From Pseudomonadales bacterium (GTDB lineage Bacteria; Pseudomonadota; Gammaproteobacteria; Pseudomonadales; Natronospirillaceae): a DNA stretch of 36,697 nt. The notes under the pieces are model-generated. The model saw nothing but the letters and a program-made list of their open reading frames with translations, made no database searches and was not told where the DNA came from. Made by a program: the position numbers and the translations under genes. Every line of letters starts with the position of its first letter. Position 1 is the stretch's first letter. This document shows positions 10,145 to 16,888 of this stretch, one piece after another. The stretch is taken from the NCBI GenBank assembly GCA_022968985.1, contig JALJPK010000008.1, positions 31,250 to 67,946 on the forward strand. Direction: 5' to 3'.

Positions 10145-10161
10145 AGTATTTTTTGAAATGA

Positions 10162-10674
10162 TTATGCGTCGTTTAAAGCTTGAGCGGCAAGGTCTGCAAT
10201 GCCTTGAGCTGTATCCTCTGCTGCTTGTCGTGTTGCTTCTAATCCGAAAGTAAGTCCGTTGTTATCAGGATCCTCATCTCTTATAATCGCAGCTAAACGA
10301 GCATCAGCAACTGCGACAGCGTTAGTTAATGCTATTAAAGTAGGGTCTTGATCATTCGGGCAAGATTTGAAGCCTACACCTGTTGTAGAACATGCCCAAA
10401 TAATAGCTCTAGGTACAGATACGTAATCTGGGGATAAAACGACTACAACATCACCTTCAGTCATTGTTAAATCTGTATTTCTAGGATTACCATTTACAGC
10501 GTAGTCTTCTTCAGCGCTTAATTTCGATCCATTCAAACTAGCTAAAGCGGCAGAACCTTTTGCTTTAGAAATGTAGTTTTGGTAAGCAGGTAATGCTACT
10601 GATGCTAAAATACCGATAATCGCAATAACGATCATTAATTCAATTAATGTAAAACCTTTTTGTACTGATTTCAT
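10162..10674 (-). CDS. pilA: Type IV major pilin PilA
   Basis: PilA is the subunit of the type IV pilus, cut by PilD and polymerised by PilB/PilC. I take ATG 10674 as the start because a GGAGAG Shine-Dalgarno sits just upstream; an in-frame GTG at 10689 would place that site inside the gene. The leader is MKSVQKG, with cleavage before Phe8; mature Glu5 and the standard [11 protein letters not shown] helix follow. Cysteines C95 and C105 ([13 protein letters not shown]) look like the disulphide loop that normally closes a pilin near its C-terminus, yet 65 further residues follow, with an Ala-rich amphipathic stretch at 145-170. It has its own sigma-54-type promoter and terminator, which fits a highly expressed major pilin. 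Confidence 0.93.
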   Translation of the reverse strand: MKSVQKGFTLIELMIVIAIIGILASVALPAYQNYISKAKGSAALASLNGSKLSAEEDYAVNGNPRNTDLTMTEGDVVVVLSPDYVSVPRAIIWACSTTGVGFKSCPNDQDPTLIALTNAVAVADARLAAIIRDEDPDNNGLTFGLEATRQAAEDTAQGIADLAAQALNDA

Positions 10675-10708
10675 AATAATACTCTCCACGAGTTTAAGTT
10701 AGTTAATT

Positions 10709-10735
10709 CTGCTTGTCTTAGAATCTAAGTAGCAG
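10709..10735 (-). repeat. Inverted repeat at the 5' end of the pilA transcript
   Basis: CTTAGA and TCTAAG flank a single base (10717-10729), and CTGCT/AGCAG extend the symmetry outwards (10709-10713 and 10731-10735). With a start site near 10740 predicted from the sigma-54 element, this would form a hairpin at the extreme 5' end of pilA mRNA, which could stabilise it. It could equally be a dimeric operator, or serve the divergent ZorA-like gene, whose start is 21 nt away. Confidence 0.5.
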
Positions 10736-10749
10736 AGTTACAGTGATAG

Positions 10750-10767
10750 TAGCAGATGTTGTGCCAA
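10750..10767 (-). promoter_or_regulatory. Sigma-54 (RpoN) promoter of pilA
   Basis: On the minus strand the sequence reads TTGGCACAACATCTGCTA. It has the invariant GG (10765-10764) and GC (10753-10752) exactly ten bases apart, as in the -24/-12 promoter consensus. Transcription should start near 10740, giving a leader of about 65 nt. RpoN with the PilR activator controls pilA in Pseudomonas and other gammaproteobacteria. The -24 half lies inside the first codons of the divergent ZorA-like gene. Confidence 0.78.
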
Positions 10768-12192
10768 CTTTCTATTGCCCTGTTTTACTGTGTTGTATTC
10801 ATGTTGTATTCAGTTTTATTGGTTTTTGATTGTTTGAATAAGTCCAAAAGTGACCTTTTTTGTCAGCAAGGTGTTATTCCTGTCGAGTTAATTGAGTTAC
10901 TTAAAGTTACAAACCTCAACTACACTGATAGAAATACTTTTTACAGGTGTGTTCAATTGCAATTTTCAGCAATTAGTTTGATTTTGATATTTTTGATTAC
11001 TGCTTTAACTGTTTTTTTTCATTTAACTAAGTTTTCTGTGAAAACAGTTCAAGTGGCGCCTTCTATTTTAACCAGCTTAGGGGTATTTGGTACCTTTTTG
11101 GGTGTCGCATTAGGGCTTAGTGGTTTTGATACTGCCAATATCGAACAAAGTGTACCCAGTTTGATTGAAGGGTTAAAAACTGCTTTTTGGACTTCTATAA
11201 TCGGTATATTAGGTGCGGTCTCTATTAAAGTGCGTTTTTCTATTAAACATATTTATTTTGAAGATGAAGATGAACAGATCGAGCACAGTGAATTAAAGCA
11301 AATCAAAACCCTGTTAACATTGATGCTTGAAAAAGATAACTCCTCAGCGCAACAATCCTTTTTTGATCAAACTCAAAAACAATTACATATTCTTTCGAAT
11401 AACCTTACTCAATACCAGAGCGAGATGGTTGATTCTACTACTCAAGCTTTAATCAAAGCATTACAGCAAGTAATGTTGGATTTTAATACCAAAATTGATG
11501 AACAATATGGTCAAAACTTTAAAGCGTTAAACGATGCAGTAGGCCAAATGCGCATTTGGCAGGACAAAAATAAAGACGCGATGCAGGATTTAATTGAGCA
11601 CTATCAAAAATCAGCGGATCTGTCTAAACAGTCGTTACAAACCTTTGAAGATTTAGTTAGCCATTCAAAAGTATTCTCAACGGTAGCTGATCAAATGGCG
11701 GGGGTAATGGGGGAGTTAAATCAACAATCCGGTGAATTGTCGAACTATCTAGAACAATTAGCCAAAGTGGTGGTGCAAGCTAGGCAAGGATTACCTGATT
11801 TAGAAAGTAGAATCGTGTCCTTAACCACTTCGTTAGAATCGAATATTACAACCCATCAAAAACAAATGACCCAATTGTTAAAACAAACCAGTGAAGACAT
11901 TGTTACAACCAGTGAGGCGGTGCAAAATCGTTTTTATGAGTTAAATGAAAAAACATTAAATGGAATGTCGGAACATGTTGATGTGCTGTTAAATAGAAAT
12001 AACGATCAAATTGAAAAGTTGGATAAAGCACTAGAGAAAGAGCTTACTCAAGCGATGCGTATTATGGGGTTTCAGCTGTCGAGTTTGTCTGAAAAGTTTG
12101 TGAGTGATTACACACCACTCACTGCACGTTTAAAGCTGTTGTTAGACGCCACTGACATCCAAAAAAGCACAGGTGAATCTAATGTCGCTTGA
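10756..12192 (+). CDS. ZorA-like MotA/TolQ/ExbB proton-channel protein with coiled-coil tail
   Basis: A 478-aa inner-membrane protein with four hydrophobic segments (about 5-25, 70-90, 101-121, 141-158) and then a cytoplasmic tail from about 170 to the end, rich in Gln, Leu and Glu and probably coiled coil. The stretch around SLGVFGTFLGVALGL and GLKTAFWTSIIGILGA resembles the TM3/TM4 signature of ZorA, the motor channel of Zorya anti-phage systems, and more distantly MotA, TolQ and ExbB. Start 10756 is preferred: the frame is closed just upstream, and the next ATG (10801) would truncate TM1. No good Shine-Dalgarno is visible. The downstream ZorB-like gene overlaps its end by 11 nt, so they form one unit. 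The family assignment is secure at the MotA/TolQ/ExbB level and likely at the ZorA level; function in defence is inference only. Confidence 0.8.
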   Translation: MLCQLSIALFYCVVFMLYSVLLVFDCLNKSKSDLFCQQGVIPVELIELLKVTNLNYTDRNTFYRCVQLQFSAISLILIFLITALTVFFHLTKFSVKTVQVAPSILTSLGVFGTFLGVALGLSGFDTANIEQSVPSLIEGLKTAFWTSIIGILGAVSIKVRFSIKHIYFEDEDEQIEHSELKQIKTLLTLMLEKDNSSAQQSFFDQTQKQLHILSNNLTQYQSEMVDSTTQALIKALQQVMLDFNTKIDEQYGQNFKALNDAVGQMRIWQDKNKDAMQDLIEHYQKSADLSKQSLQTFEDLVSHSKVFSTVADQMAGVMGELNQQSGELSNYLEQLAKVVVQARQGLPDLESRIVSLTTSLESNITTHQKQMTQLLKQTSEDIVTTSEAVQNRFYELNEKTLNGMSEHVDVLLNRNNDQIEKLDKALEKELTQAMRIMGFQLSSLSEKFVSDYTPLTARLKLLLDATDIQKSTGESNVA

Positions 12193-12877
12193 GTTATCGC
12201 ATAGTGAAGAAGACAGTTGGAGCAGTTTGTCGGATTTAATGGCCGGGCTGATGATGGTGTTTTTATTGATAGCTTTAGTATTTATGGTGAATGTTGAGAA
12301 TCAACGTCGTCAAATGAAACAGGTGGCGGTTTTATATGATCATGTGCGTAAGCAATTGTTTGAAGAATTAAAAATGGAATTTTCGTCCGATTTACCGATT
12401 TGGGGGGCTGAGATTAGTGAAGATTTAGCTATAAGTTTTCAGCGTGAGTCGTTGATGTTTGCTAATGGGTCTAACGAGTTAAATGTTGAGTTTGAACAAA
12501 TTCTGCAAAACTTTTTTCCGCGTTATTTAAGTATATTGTCTAAAGATGATTTTAAATCGCATATTGATGAAATTAGAATCGAAGGGCATACCTCAAAAGC
12601 TTGGGGTGATCGAGGGGATGATGAGGCTTATATTTTAAATATGGGTTTGTCGCAAGCGAGAACTAAAACTACCTTGGCGTATGTATTAAATCTTGATTCA
12701 GTGTCCTCACAAAAAACTTGGTTAATCGGTAAATTAACTGCCAATGGTTTGAGCTCATCTAAACCTATATTTAATGCTTTAAATGAAATAGACGAAACAC
12801 GCTCAAGGCGAGTGGAGTTTAAAGTAAGAACCGATGCCGAGTTTGCCATTGCTACTTTATTGGAAACTTTAAAATGA
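12182..12877 (+). CDS. ZorB-like MotB/OmpA-domain stator protein
   Basis: This is the partner of the channel protein. I choose ATG 12182 because AGGTGA precedes it at good spacing; an in-frame GTG lies at 12173. The 231-aa product has a short cytoplasmic N-terminus, one membrane helix (about 19-40) that opens with an aspartate (Asp18 in SLSDLMAGLMM) in the place of the proton-carrying Asp of MotB, and a periplasmic OmpA-type domain. Within that domain, IRIEGHTS, LSQARTKTTLAYVL and ETRSRRVEFKVR match the OmpA/MotB peptidoglycan-binding pattern. The pair should therefore form an ion-driven, wall-anchored motor. Its stop overlaps the ATG of the first downstream repeat copy (ATGA at 12874-12877). 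Confidence 0.82.
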   Translation: MSLELSHSEEDSWSSLSDLMAGLMMVFLLIALVFMVNVENQRRQMKQVAVLYDHVRKQLFEELKMEFSSDLPIWGAEISEDLAISFQRESLMFANGSNELNVEFEQILQNFFPRYLSILSKDDFKSHIDEIRIEGHTSKAWGDRGDDEAYILNMGLSQARTKTTLAYVLNLDSVSSQKTWLIGKLTANGLSSSKPIFNALNEIDETRSRRVEFKVRTDAEFAIATLLETLK

Positions 12878-12927
12878 AGTTAACTGAATTTACTGATACT
12901 AATCCATTTATTACGAAGTTATTATGA
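12874..12927 (+). pseudogene. Start-region copy 1 (17-codon open frame)
   Basis: Its ATG overlaps the ZorB-like stop as ATGA, the best-coupled position in the ladder, so this may have been the original start of the third gene. It encodes MKLTEFTDTNPFITKLL and then stops; the stop overlaps the ATG of copy 2 (again ATGA). Relative to the intact gene, act/aca and cca/ccg differ synonymously in the conserved FTD and PF codons. It is either a translated leader peptide or a decayed duplicate. Confidence 0.5.
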
Positions 12928-13010
12928 AGTTACCTGATTTTACAGATTTTGAACCGTTTAATAACCTTCGTGAAGCTATATTTTGCAGTGAATTAAATGA
13001 AGTTAGCTGA
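12924..13010 (+). pseudogene. Start-region copy 2 (28-codon open frame)
   Basis: The first 50 bp are identical to the start of the intact 160-aa gene; the sequence then diverges and stops after 28 codons. Its last 14 nt overlap copy 3. The exact identity suggests a recent duplication or gene conversion with the functional start. Confidence 0.5.
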
Positions 13011-13095
13011 TTTTACTGATATTAAGCCATTTTATAGATTTGGTGAAACTACATTATTAAAGCGAATTATTATGAGGTTAAATGAAGTTACCTGA
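12997..13095 (+). pseudogene. Start-region copy 3 (32-codon open frame)
   Basis: Encodes MKLADFTDIKPFYRFGE and continues to 32 codons before stopping 14 nt inside the intact gene. It is more diverged from the intact start than copy 2, and carries a 12-bp longer spacer than copy 2, containing an extra ATGAGG. Confidence 0.5.
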
Positions 13096-13564
13096 TTTTA
13101 CAGATTTTGAACCGTTTAATAACCTTCGTGAGCAAATGGGTGCTGAGTTGTGGGCGTTGGATGAAACGTTTAATGAGCAGTTACATATATCTTTGTCTGA
13201 AAAGGCGTTATTAACTTCAGATTATATGGCAGTTAGTTTAGATCAATTAAGTCGTGATGTGGATTATCGCCTAAGATACAAAAACGCGAATGTTGTATTA
13301 ATTGATGAAAATATATTTCACTTAGCCGCTTGTCAAAATGTGTTAAAAAAACAAGGCATACAAAAAGTAAGCTGGGAAGTGACTAATGAAATGGTCTGTA
13401 TGCAATGTTTACATCAAATGAATTTTGATGGAGTGAATTTACAAAAATCCAGACGTCAGGTGCATAATCAAACTGTATTTGATAATTTTAATTTACAAAA
13501 ATATTGGCAAAATTATCCAAATTTTCCTTTGAAGTCCCATTATATTGCTTTAAAGACTGATTGA
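13082..13564 (+). CDS. Unknown 160-aa protein, third gene of the ZorAB-like unit
   Basis: I do not recognise this protein. It is a soluble, mixed alpha/beta-looking polypeptide without signal peptide or membrane helix. It opens with MKLPDFTDFEPFNNLREQ, the motif that is repeated upstream. A hydrophobic strand NANVVLIDENIFHLAAC (about 69-85) is followed by a CMQC pair (about 109-112), which might bind metal or be redox-active. The C-terminal third is rich in Asn, Gln, Lys and Tyr. The same strand, the short distance from the ZorB-like gene and the overlapping start ladder argue that it is expressed with the motor pair. It is not similar by eye to ZorC, ZorD or ZorE. It could be an effector, a regulator or an unrelated passenger. 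Confidence 0.75.
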   Translation: MKLPDFTDFEPFNNLREQMGAELWALDETFNEQLHISLSEKALLTSDYMAVSLDQLSRDVDYRLRYKNANVVLIDENIFHLAACQNVLKKQGIQKVSWEVTNEMVCMQCLHQMNFDGVNLQKSRRQVHNQTVFDNFNLQKYWQNYPNFPLKSHYIALKTD

Positions 13565-13577
13565 TTGTTTCTGTGGG

Positions 13578-13632
13578 TGAGAGCTTGCTCTCATTGAATG
13601 TAATAATTAATAAAACTATGAAAGCAAGCTTT
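13578..13632. terminator. Weak hairpins between convergent genes
   Basis: Two short hairpins lie in the 81 bp between the 160-aa gene and the dCMP deaminase gene: a 6-bp stem with a CTTG loop (13578-13593) and a 4-bp stem with a CAAG loop followed by T residues (13621-13632). Neither has a strong stem plus a long T run, so termination is only a guess from position. Confidence 0.3.
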
Positions 13633-13645
13633 TATCTACTTTTGA

Positions 13646-14110
13646 TTAATACTGCTCTAGCTCATCTTCTATTACTTCTAAAATCACACCGGCTGCTTTA
13701 AACATATCTCGGCTTTCTTGAGCGGCATGATAACGTTTTTCTGATACAACTCGTGTAATACCGCAGCTGATTATTAACATTGCGCATACTCGGCAAGGCT
13801 CCATTTTACAATACAATGTGGCGCCTTTTAATGACGTGCCGTGTTTTGCTGCTTGGCAAATAGCGTTTTGTTCGGCATGAATAGTACGCATACAATGCAT
13901 ACGTTCCGTGCCGTCGTCATCAACTACCTTTTTCATTAAATGACCAACTTCATCACAATGATCTAAACCAGCGGGTGAACCTACATAACCGGTGGTGATA
14001 ATTTGTTTGTCTTTAACAATGATGCAGCCAGAGCGCCCACGATCACAGGTTGCGCGTTTGCCAATGGTTTGCATAAGTTCAATAAAATAAGAATCCCAAG
14101 ATGGACGCAT
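13646..14110 (-). CDS. dCMP deaminase (ComEB-like, zinc cytidine-deaminase family)
   Basis: Deaminates dCMP to dUMP, feeding thymidylate synthesis. The zinc site is complete: HAE (His78, Glu80) and PCRVC (Cys106, Cys109). The family signatures MRPSWDSYF at the start and TGYVGSPAG (40-48) are visible. I start at 14110 instead of the longer in-frame ATG at 14182: the protein then begins at the family's conserved N-terminus, AAAGAGAA precedes it, and the longer form would overlap the upstream gene. The product is 154 aa, standard for the family. It begins 10 nt after the DUF3108 stop, so it is the last gene of purM-purN-DUF3108-deaminase, a unit that is thematically nucleotide metabolism. Confidence 0.9.
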   Translation of the reverse strand: MRPSWDSYFIELMQTIGKRATCDRGRSGCIIVKDKQIITTGYVGSPAGLDHCDEVGHLMKKVVDDDGTERMHCMRTIHAEQNAICQAAKHGTSLKGATLYCKMEPCRVCAMLIISCGITRVVSEKRYHAAQESRDMFKAAGVILEVIEDELEQY

Positions 14111-14120
14111 GTAGTTCTCT

Positions 14121-14822
14121 TTAAAAATTAACGGAGGTGGCAGTGACGCGTGAGCGTAATTTATTTGATTTATAGGTTTCAAATTGTACAGGTAAATAGT
14201 CCCAGCGTTTAGCGAACCAAATGATCACTTTTTCGTTACGGCGGGTTTGTTCAACTTTGATTGATTCTAAGATACCGGCTTTTGTGAACAATGTTTCTTT
14301 ACCAATAACATTAAATGATACCGATTTGATTTTATGATCAAAAACCAAGTTTAACTTAAACTGGGTTTGACCACTTAATAATAGTTTTCGAACTTGTAAT
14401 ACATAACTGGTGTCGTCGTACACTTCACCCGAATAACTTTGTTGTTTAGTTGTTTTGTTGTAAGTGGTGGATATTATTTGATTGATATGATCAAAAGTGG
14501 CGGACTTGTGTGTTTTTTTCCAGAATATACGATCATTTTGTTGGTTATACCAAGATTGGATTAACTGTCCATGGTCTTGGAATTTTGCTAATTGATGTAC
14601 TTCGGCAATTTTGATTTTGGTGTCTACTCGATAACACCATAAATTTAAAAGTTTATCTTCAGCGGAGGGGCATTTGTTTAATGAAATACTGCCTTTGGCT
14701 TTAGCTTTAACGGGTTTAAATGTTTGTGCAAATACTTGCATAGAGAAAGCTTTTAGCTCGGATGATTCTGCCGAGCTAAAAGTGGTTATGAATAGAAAAA
14801 TAAAACTCAAGATTGTGCGCAT
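14121..14822 (-). CDS. DUF3108 family exported protein
   Basis: A 233-aa protein with a classical signal peptide (hydrophobic 4-16, likely cleavage after SSA at 16-18) and an all-beta-looking body, so probably periplasmic or outer-membrane associated. The pattern of short strands, YSGEVYDDTSYVLQ and VKVEQTRRNEK-like segments, and its position directly after purN match the DUF3108 proteins found behind purN in Pseudomonas and relatives. The molecular function is not known to me. AAAAGGG stands upstream of the start; the gene lies 38 nt after purN. Confidence 0.75.
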   Translation of the reverse strand: MRTILSFIFLFITTFSSAESSELKAFSMQVFAQTFKPVKAKAKGSISLNKCPSAEDKLLNLWCYRVDTKIKIAEVHQLAKFQDHGQLIQSWYNQQNDRIFWKKTHKSATFDHINQIISTTYNKTTKQQSYSGEVYDDTSYVLQVRKLLLSGQTQFKLNLVFDHKIKSVSFNVIGKETLFTKAGILESIKVEQTRRNEKVIIWFAKRWDYLPVQFETYKSNKLRSRVTATSVNF

Positions 14823-14860
14823 GGAAACCCTTTTAATGCGAGCAAATTGCTGGTGTTATC

Positions 14861-15514
14861 TTAATCTAACTCAAAACCTTGTTCGTTTAACACTTTTTCA
14901 TCTAAAACGGTTTGGTTTTGATTCATTTTCAAACGGTTTTCGATAAACCATTGTATTGCCATTGGGTAAATAAGGTGTTCTTTAACTAATACTTTTTGGG
15001 CAAGTGAGTTTTCTGTTTCATCTTTGTCGATCGCCACTTTTGCTTGAATGATATTTGGGCCACCATCAAGTTGAGCGGTTACAAAATGTATCGTTACACC
15101 AGCAAAGTCATCGCCTGCTGCAATTGCACGTTTGTGAGTGAGCAAACCTTGGTACTTGGGTAATAAAGAAGGGTGGATGTTTAACATCTTACCTTCATAG
15201 TGCTCGGTAAAAGAGGCGGTTAAAATGCGCATAAAACCCGCTAATACAACCAACGTTGGGTTGTATAAGTCGATTTGAGATTGTAAAAAAACATCAAAAC
15301 TTTCACGGGAATCAAAATCTTTATGATTGATTACCTGTGTTTTAATACCCGATTGTTTTGCGCGTTCTAACCCAAAAGCTTCGGCTCTGTTGCTGATTAC
15401 ACAGGCAATCTCACATTTGAGATTACCCTGAGTAACTTGATCTATAATGGCTTGAAGATTCGAGCCGCTGCCAGATATTAATACAACTATCTTTGGCAAA
15501 GGGGTTTCACTCAT
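14861..15514 (-). CDS. purN: Phosphoribosylglycinamide formyltransferase PurN
   Basis: PurN transfers a formyl group from 10-formyl-THF to GAR, the third step of purine synthesis. SGSGSNLQ (14-21) binds the phosphate; the catalytic triad Asn112, His114 and Asp150 is visible in NIHPSLLP and TAQLDGGP. Length is 217 aa with a short extra C-terminal tail. The start codon overlaps the purM stop (ATGA), the usual purMN coupling. Confidence 0.96.
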   Translation of the reverse strand: MSETPLPKIVVLISGSGSNLQAIIDQVTQGNLKCEIACVISNRAEAFGLERAKQSGIKTQVINHKDFDSRESFDVFLQSQIDLYNPTLVVLAGFMRILTASFTEHYEGKMLNIHPSLLPKYQGLLTHKRAIAAGDDFAGVTIHFVTAQLDGGPNIIQAKVAIDKDETENSLAQKVLVKEHLIYPMAIQWFIENRLKMNQNQTVLDEKVLNEQGFELD

Positions 15515-16545
15515 TTCATGTCAACTTGAGCTTCATCACCATTTCGTTGTGCAATACTGCCTACAATAAACGCTTGTTCGCCATGAGCGTTCAAAAAGTC
15601 TACTGCTTGTTGCGCTTGATCACTTTCAACAGCTAAAACCATACCTACACCACAGTTAAATGTACGATACATTTCTGTTTGGTTGATGTTGCCATTTTCT
15701 TGTAACCAGTTAAATACTGCTGGAATTTCCCAAGAGTTGGTATCAATCACTGCTTTACAGTCACTTGGTAACACACGTGGGATATTCTCTAAGAAACCAC
15801 CACCAGTGATATGGCTTAATGCATAAACAGGTTGAGTTTTGAATAATGCCAATAACGATTTAACATAAATTTTAGTTGGCGCCATTAACGCATCAGACAA
15901 TACTTTACCGTCGGGTAAAGTTTGGCTTAAGTCCGCTTTAGCTACTTCGATTACTTTACGAATTAAAGAATAACCATTTGAATGTGGGCCGGAAGATTTA
16001 AGTGCAACTAATGTTTGGCCAGCTTTTACTTTTGTGCCATCAATGATGTCAGCTTTTTCAACTACACCGGTACAAAATCCAGCAACATCATAGTCGTCGC
16101 CATGGTACATGCCTGGCATTTCAGCGGTTTCACCACCTACTAATGCACAACCTGATTGTATACAACCTTCAGCAATACCTGTTACTACATCAGTAGCTAC
16201 AGCAATATCTAATTTGCCAGTTGCATAATAATCTAAGAAATAAAGAGGCTCGGCACCAGCAACAATTAGATCATTAACACACATTGCCACTAAATCGATG
16301 CCAATTGTGTCGTGTTTTTTAAGATCAATGGCTAAACGTAGTTTTGTACCCACACCATCGGTGCCTGAAACTAAAACAGGTTGTTTGTAACCTTCAGGAA
16401 TTTCACAAAGTGCTCCGAAACCACCAATGCCACCAAGTACTTCAGGGCGAGTTGTGCGTTTTACAGCAGATTTGATGTTTTCAACTAGGGCGTTACCTGC
16501 GTCGATATCAACACCAGCGTCTTTGTAGCTTAAAGAGTCAGACAT
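15511..16545 (-). CDS. purM: Phosphoribosylformylglycinamidine cyclo-ligase PurM (AIR synthetase)
   Basis: PurM closes the imidazole ring of aminoimidazole ribonucleotide using ATP. Standard motifs are [13 protein letters not shown] for ATP binding, [11 protein letters not shown] and [15 protein letters not shown]; 344 aa is the normal length. It is the first gene of the purM-purN-DUF3108-deaminase unit and lies divergent to DUF2066. No PurR-type palindrome is seen in the upstream region; an extended -10 promoter is proposed separately. Confidence 0.97.
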   Translation of the reverse strand: MSDSLSYKDAGVDIDAGNALVENIKSAVKRTTRPEVLGGIGGFGALCEIPEGYKQPVLVSGTDGVGTKLRLAIDLKKHDTIGIDLVAMCVNDLIVAGAEPLYFLDYYATGKLDIAVATDVVTGIAEGCIQSGCALVGGETAEMPGMYHGDDYDVAGFCTGVVEKADIIDGTKVKAGQTLVALKSSGPHSNGYSLIRKVIEVAKADLSQTLPDGKVLSDALMAPTKIYVKSLLALFKTQPVYALSHITGGGFLENIPRVLPSDCKAVIDTNSWEIPAVFNWLQENGNINQTEMYRTFNCGVGMVLAVESDQAQQAVDFLNAHGEQAFIVGSIAQRNGDEAQVDMK

Positions 16546-16888
16546 GTTTAAAACCTAAAATAGCGGGAATAATAATGGCGCGCATTGTACCAGAGCTCAA
16601 AACAAACAAAAATGAAAAAATGTCACTCAATCTATAATTAGCCGATGTTTTTTGGTTTGAAGTGGCTTAATCAGTCATTGTTGAAGCTTTGTTAATAAAT
16701 GTAAGTGTTGTTTTAGTAAAATGAATTATGACTGGTATAGGATGATTTTGGGATTTGGTGATGAAAAATGACTTTTTTTTAAAGAAAATACTCTATTTTT
16801 TCCAATTTTATCAAACATACGTTTTATTTGTTAAAAGCAGTCTTACAATGCAGTACAATGAGTTATTTATTTAATTGATGTATCTGTT
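16546..16888. other. 343-bp divergent intergenic region, purM / DUF2066
   Basis: Very AT-rich and without an open reading frame I would defend. It must carry promoters for both flanking genes. Next to purM there is an extended -10 element (separate entry). Near DUF2066 the heptamer TACAATG occurs twice, 10 bp apart (16844-16850 and 16854-16860); either could be a -10 region, but no convincing -35 stands at the right distance. No PurR box was found. Confidence 0.6.
16584..16592 (-). promoter_or_regulatory. Extended -10 promoter candidate for purM
   Basis: On the minus strand the sequence is TGGTACAAT, a TGn extension with a good -10 hexamer, placed about 39 nt before the purM start. The -35 region is poor (T-rich), which is tolerated by extended -10 promoters. 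Confidence 0.4.

Larger units (their letters stand above)
12874..13131 (+). repeat. Ladder of four copies of a gene start region
   Basis: Four related segments begin at ATG 12874, 12924, 12997 and 13082 (spacings 50, 73 and 85 bp). Each encodes MKL, then a variable residue, then D/E-FTD, two variable residues and PF. Copies 2 and 4 are identical for 50 bp (12924-12973 and 13082-13131). Copies 2 and 3 also share a similar spacer after the coding motif. Only the last copy opens into a long reading frame; the first three close after 17, 28 and 32 codons. Each copy overlaps the next: by 4 nt for copies 1/2 and by 14 nt for 2/3 and 3/4. It looks like a tandem duplication of the 5' end of the 160-aa gene. 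Confidence 0.9.

Noticed and set aside
12874-13131. CRISPR-like direct repeats
   Set aside because: Repeat units are start regions of a gene with uneven spacing and coding meaning; no constant repeat/spacer pattern, no cas genes.
16546-16888. PurR operator before purM
   Set aside because: No ACGCAAACGTTTGCGT-like palindrome found.
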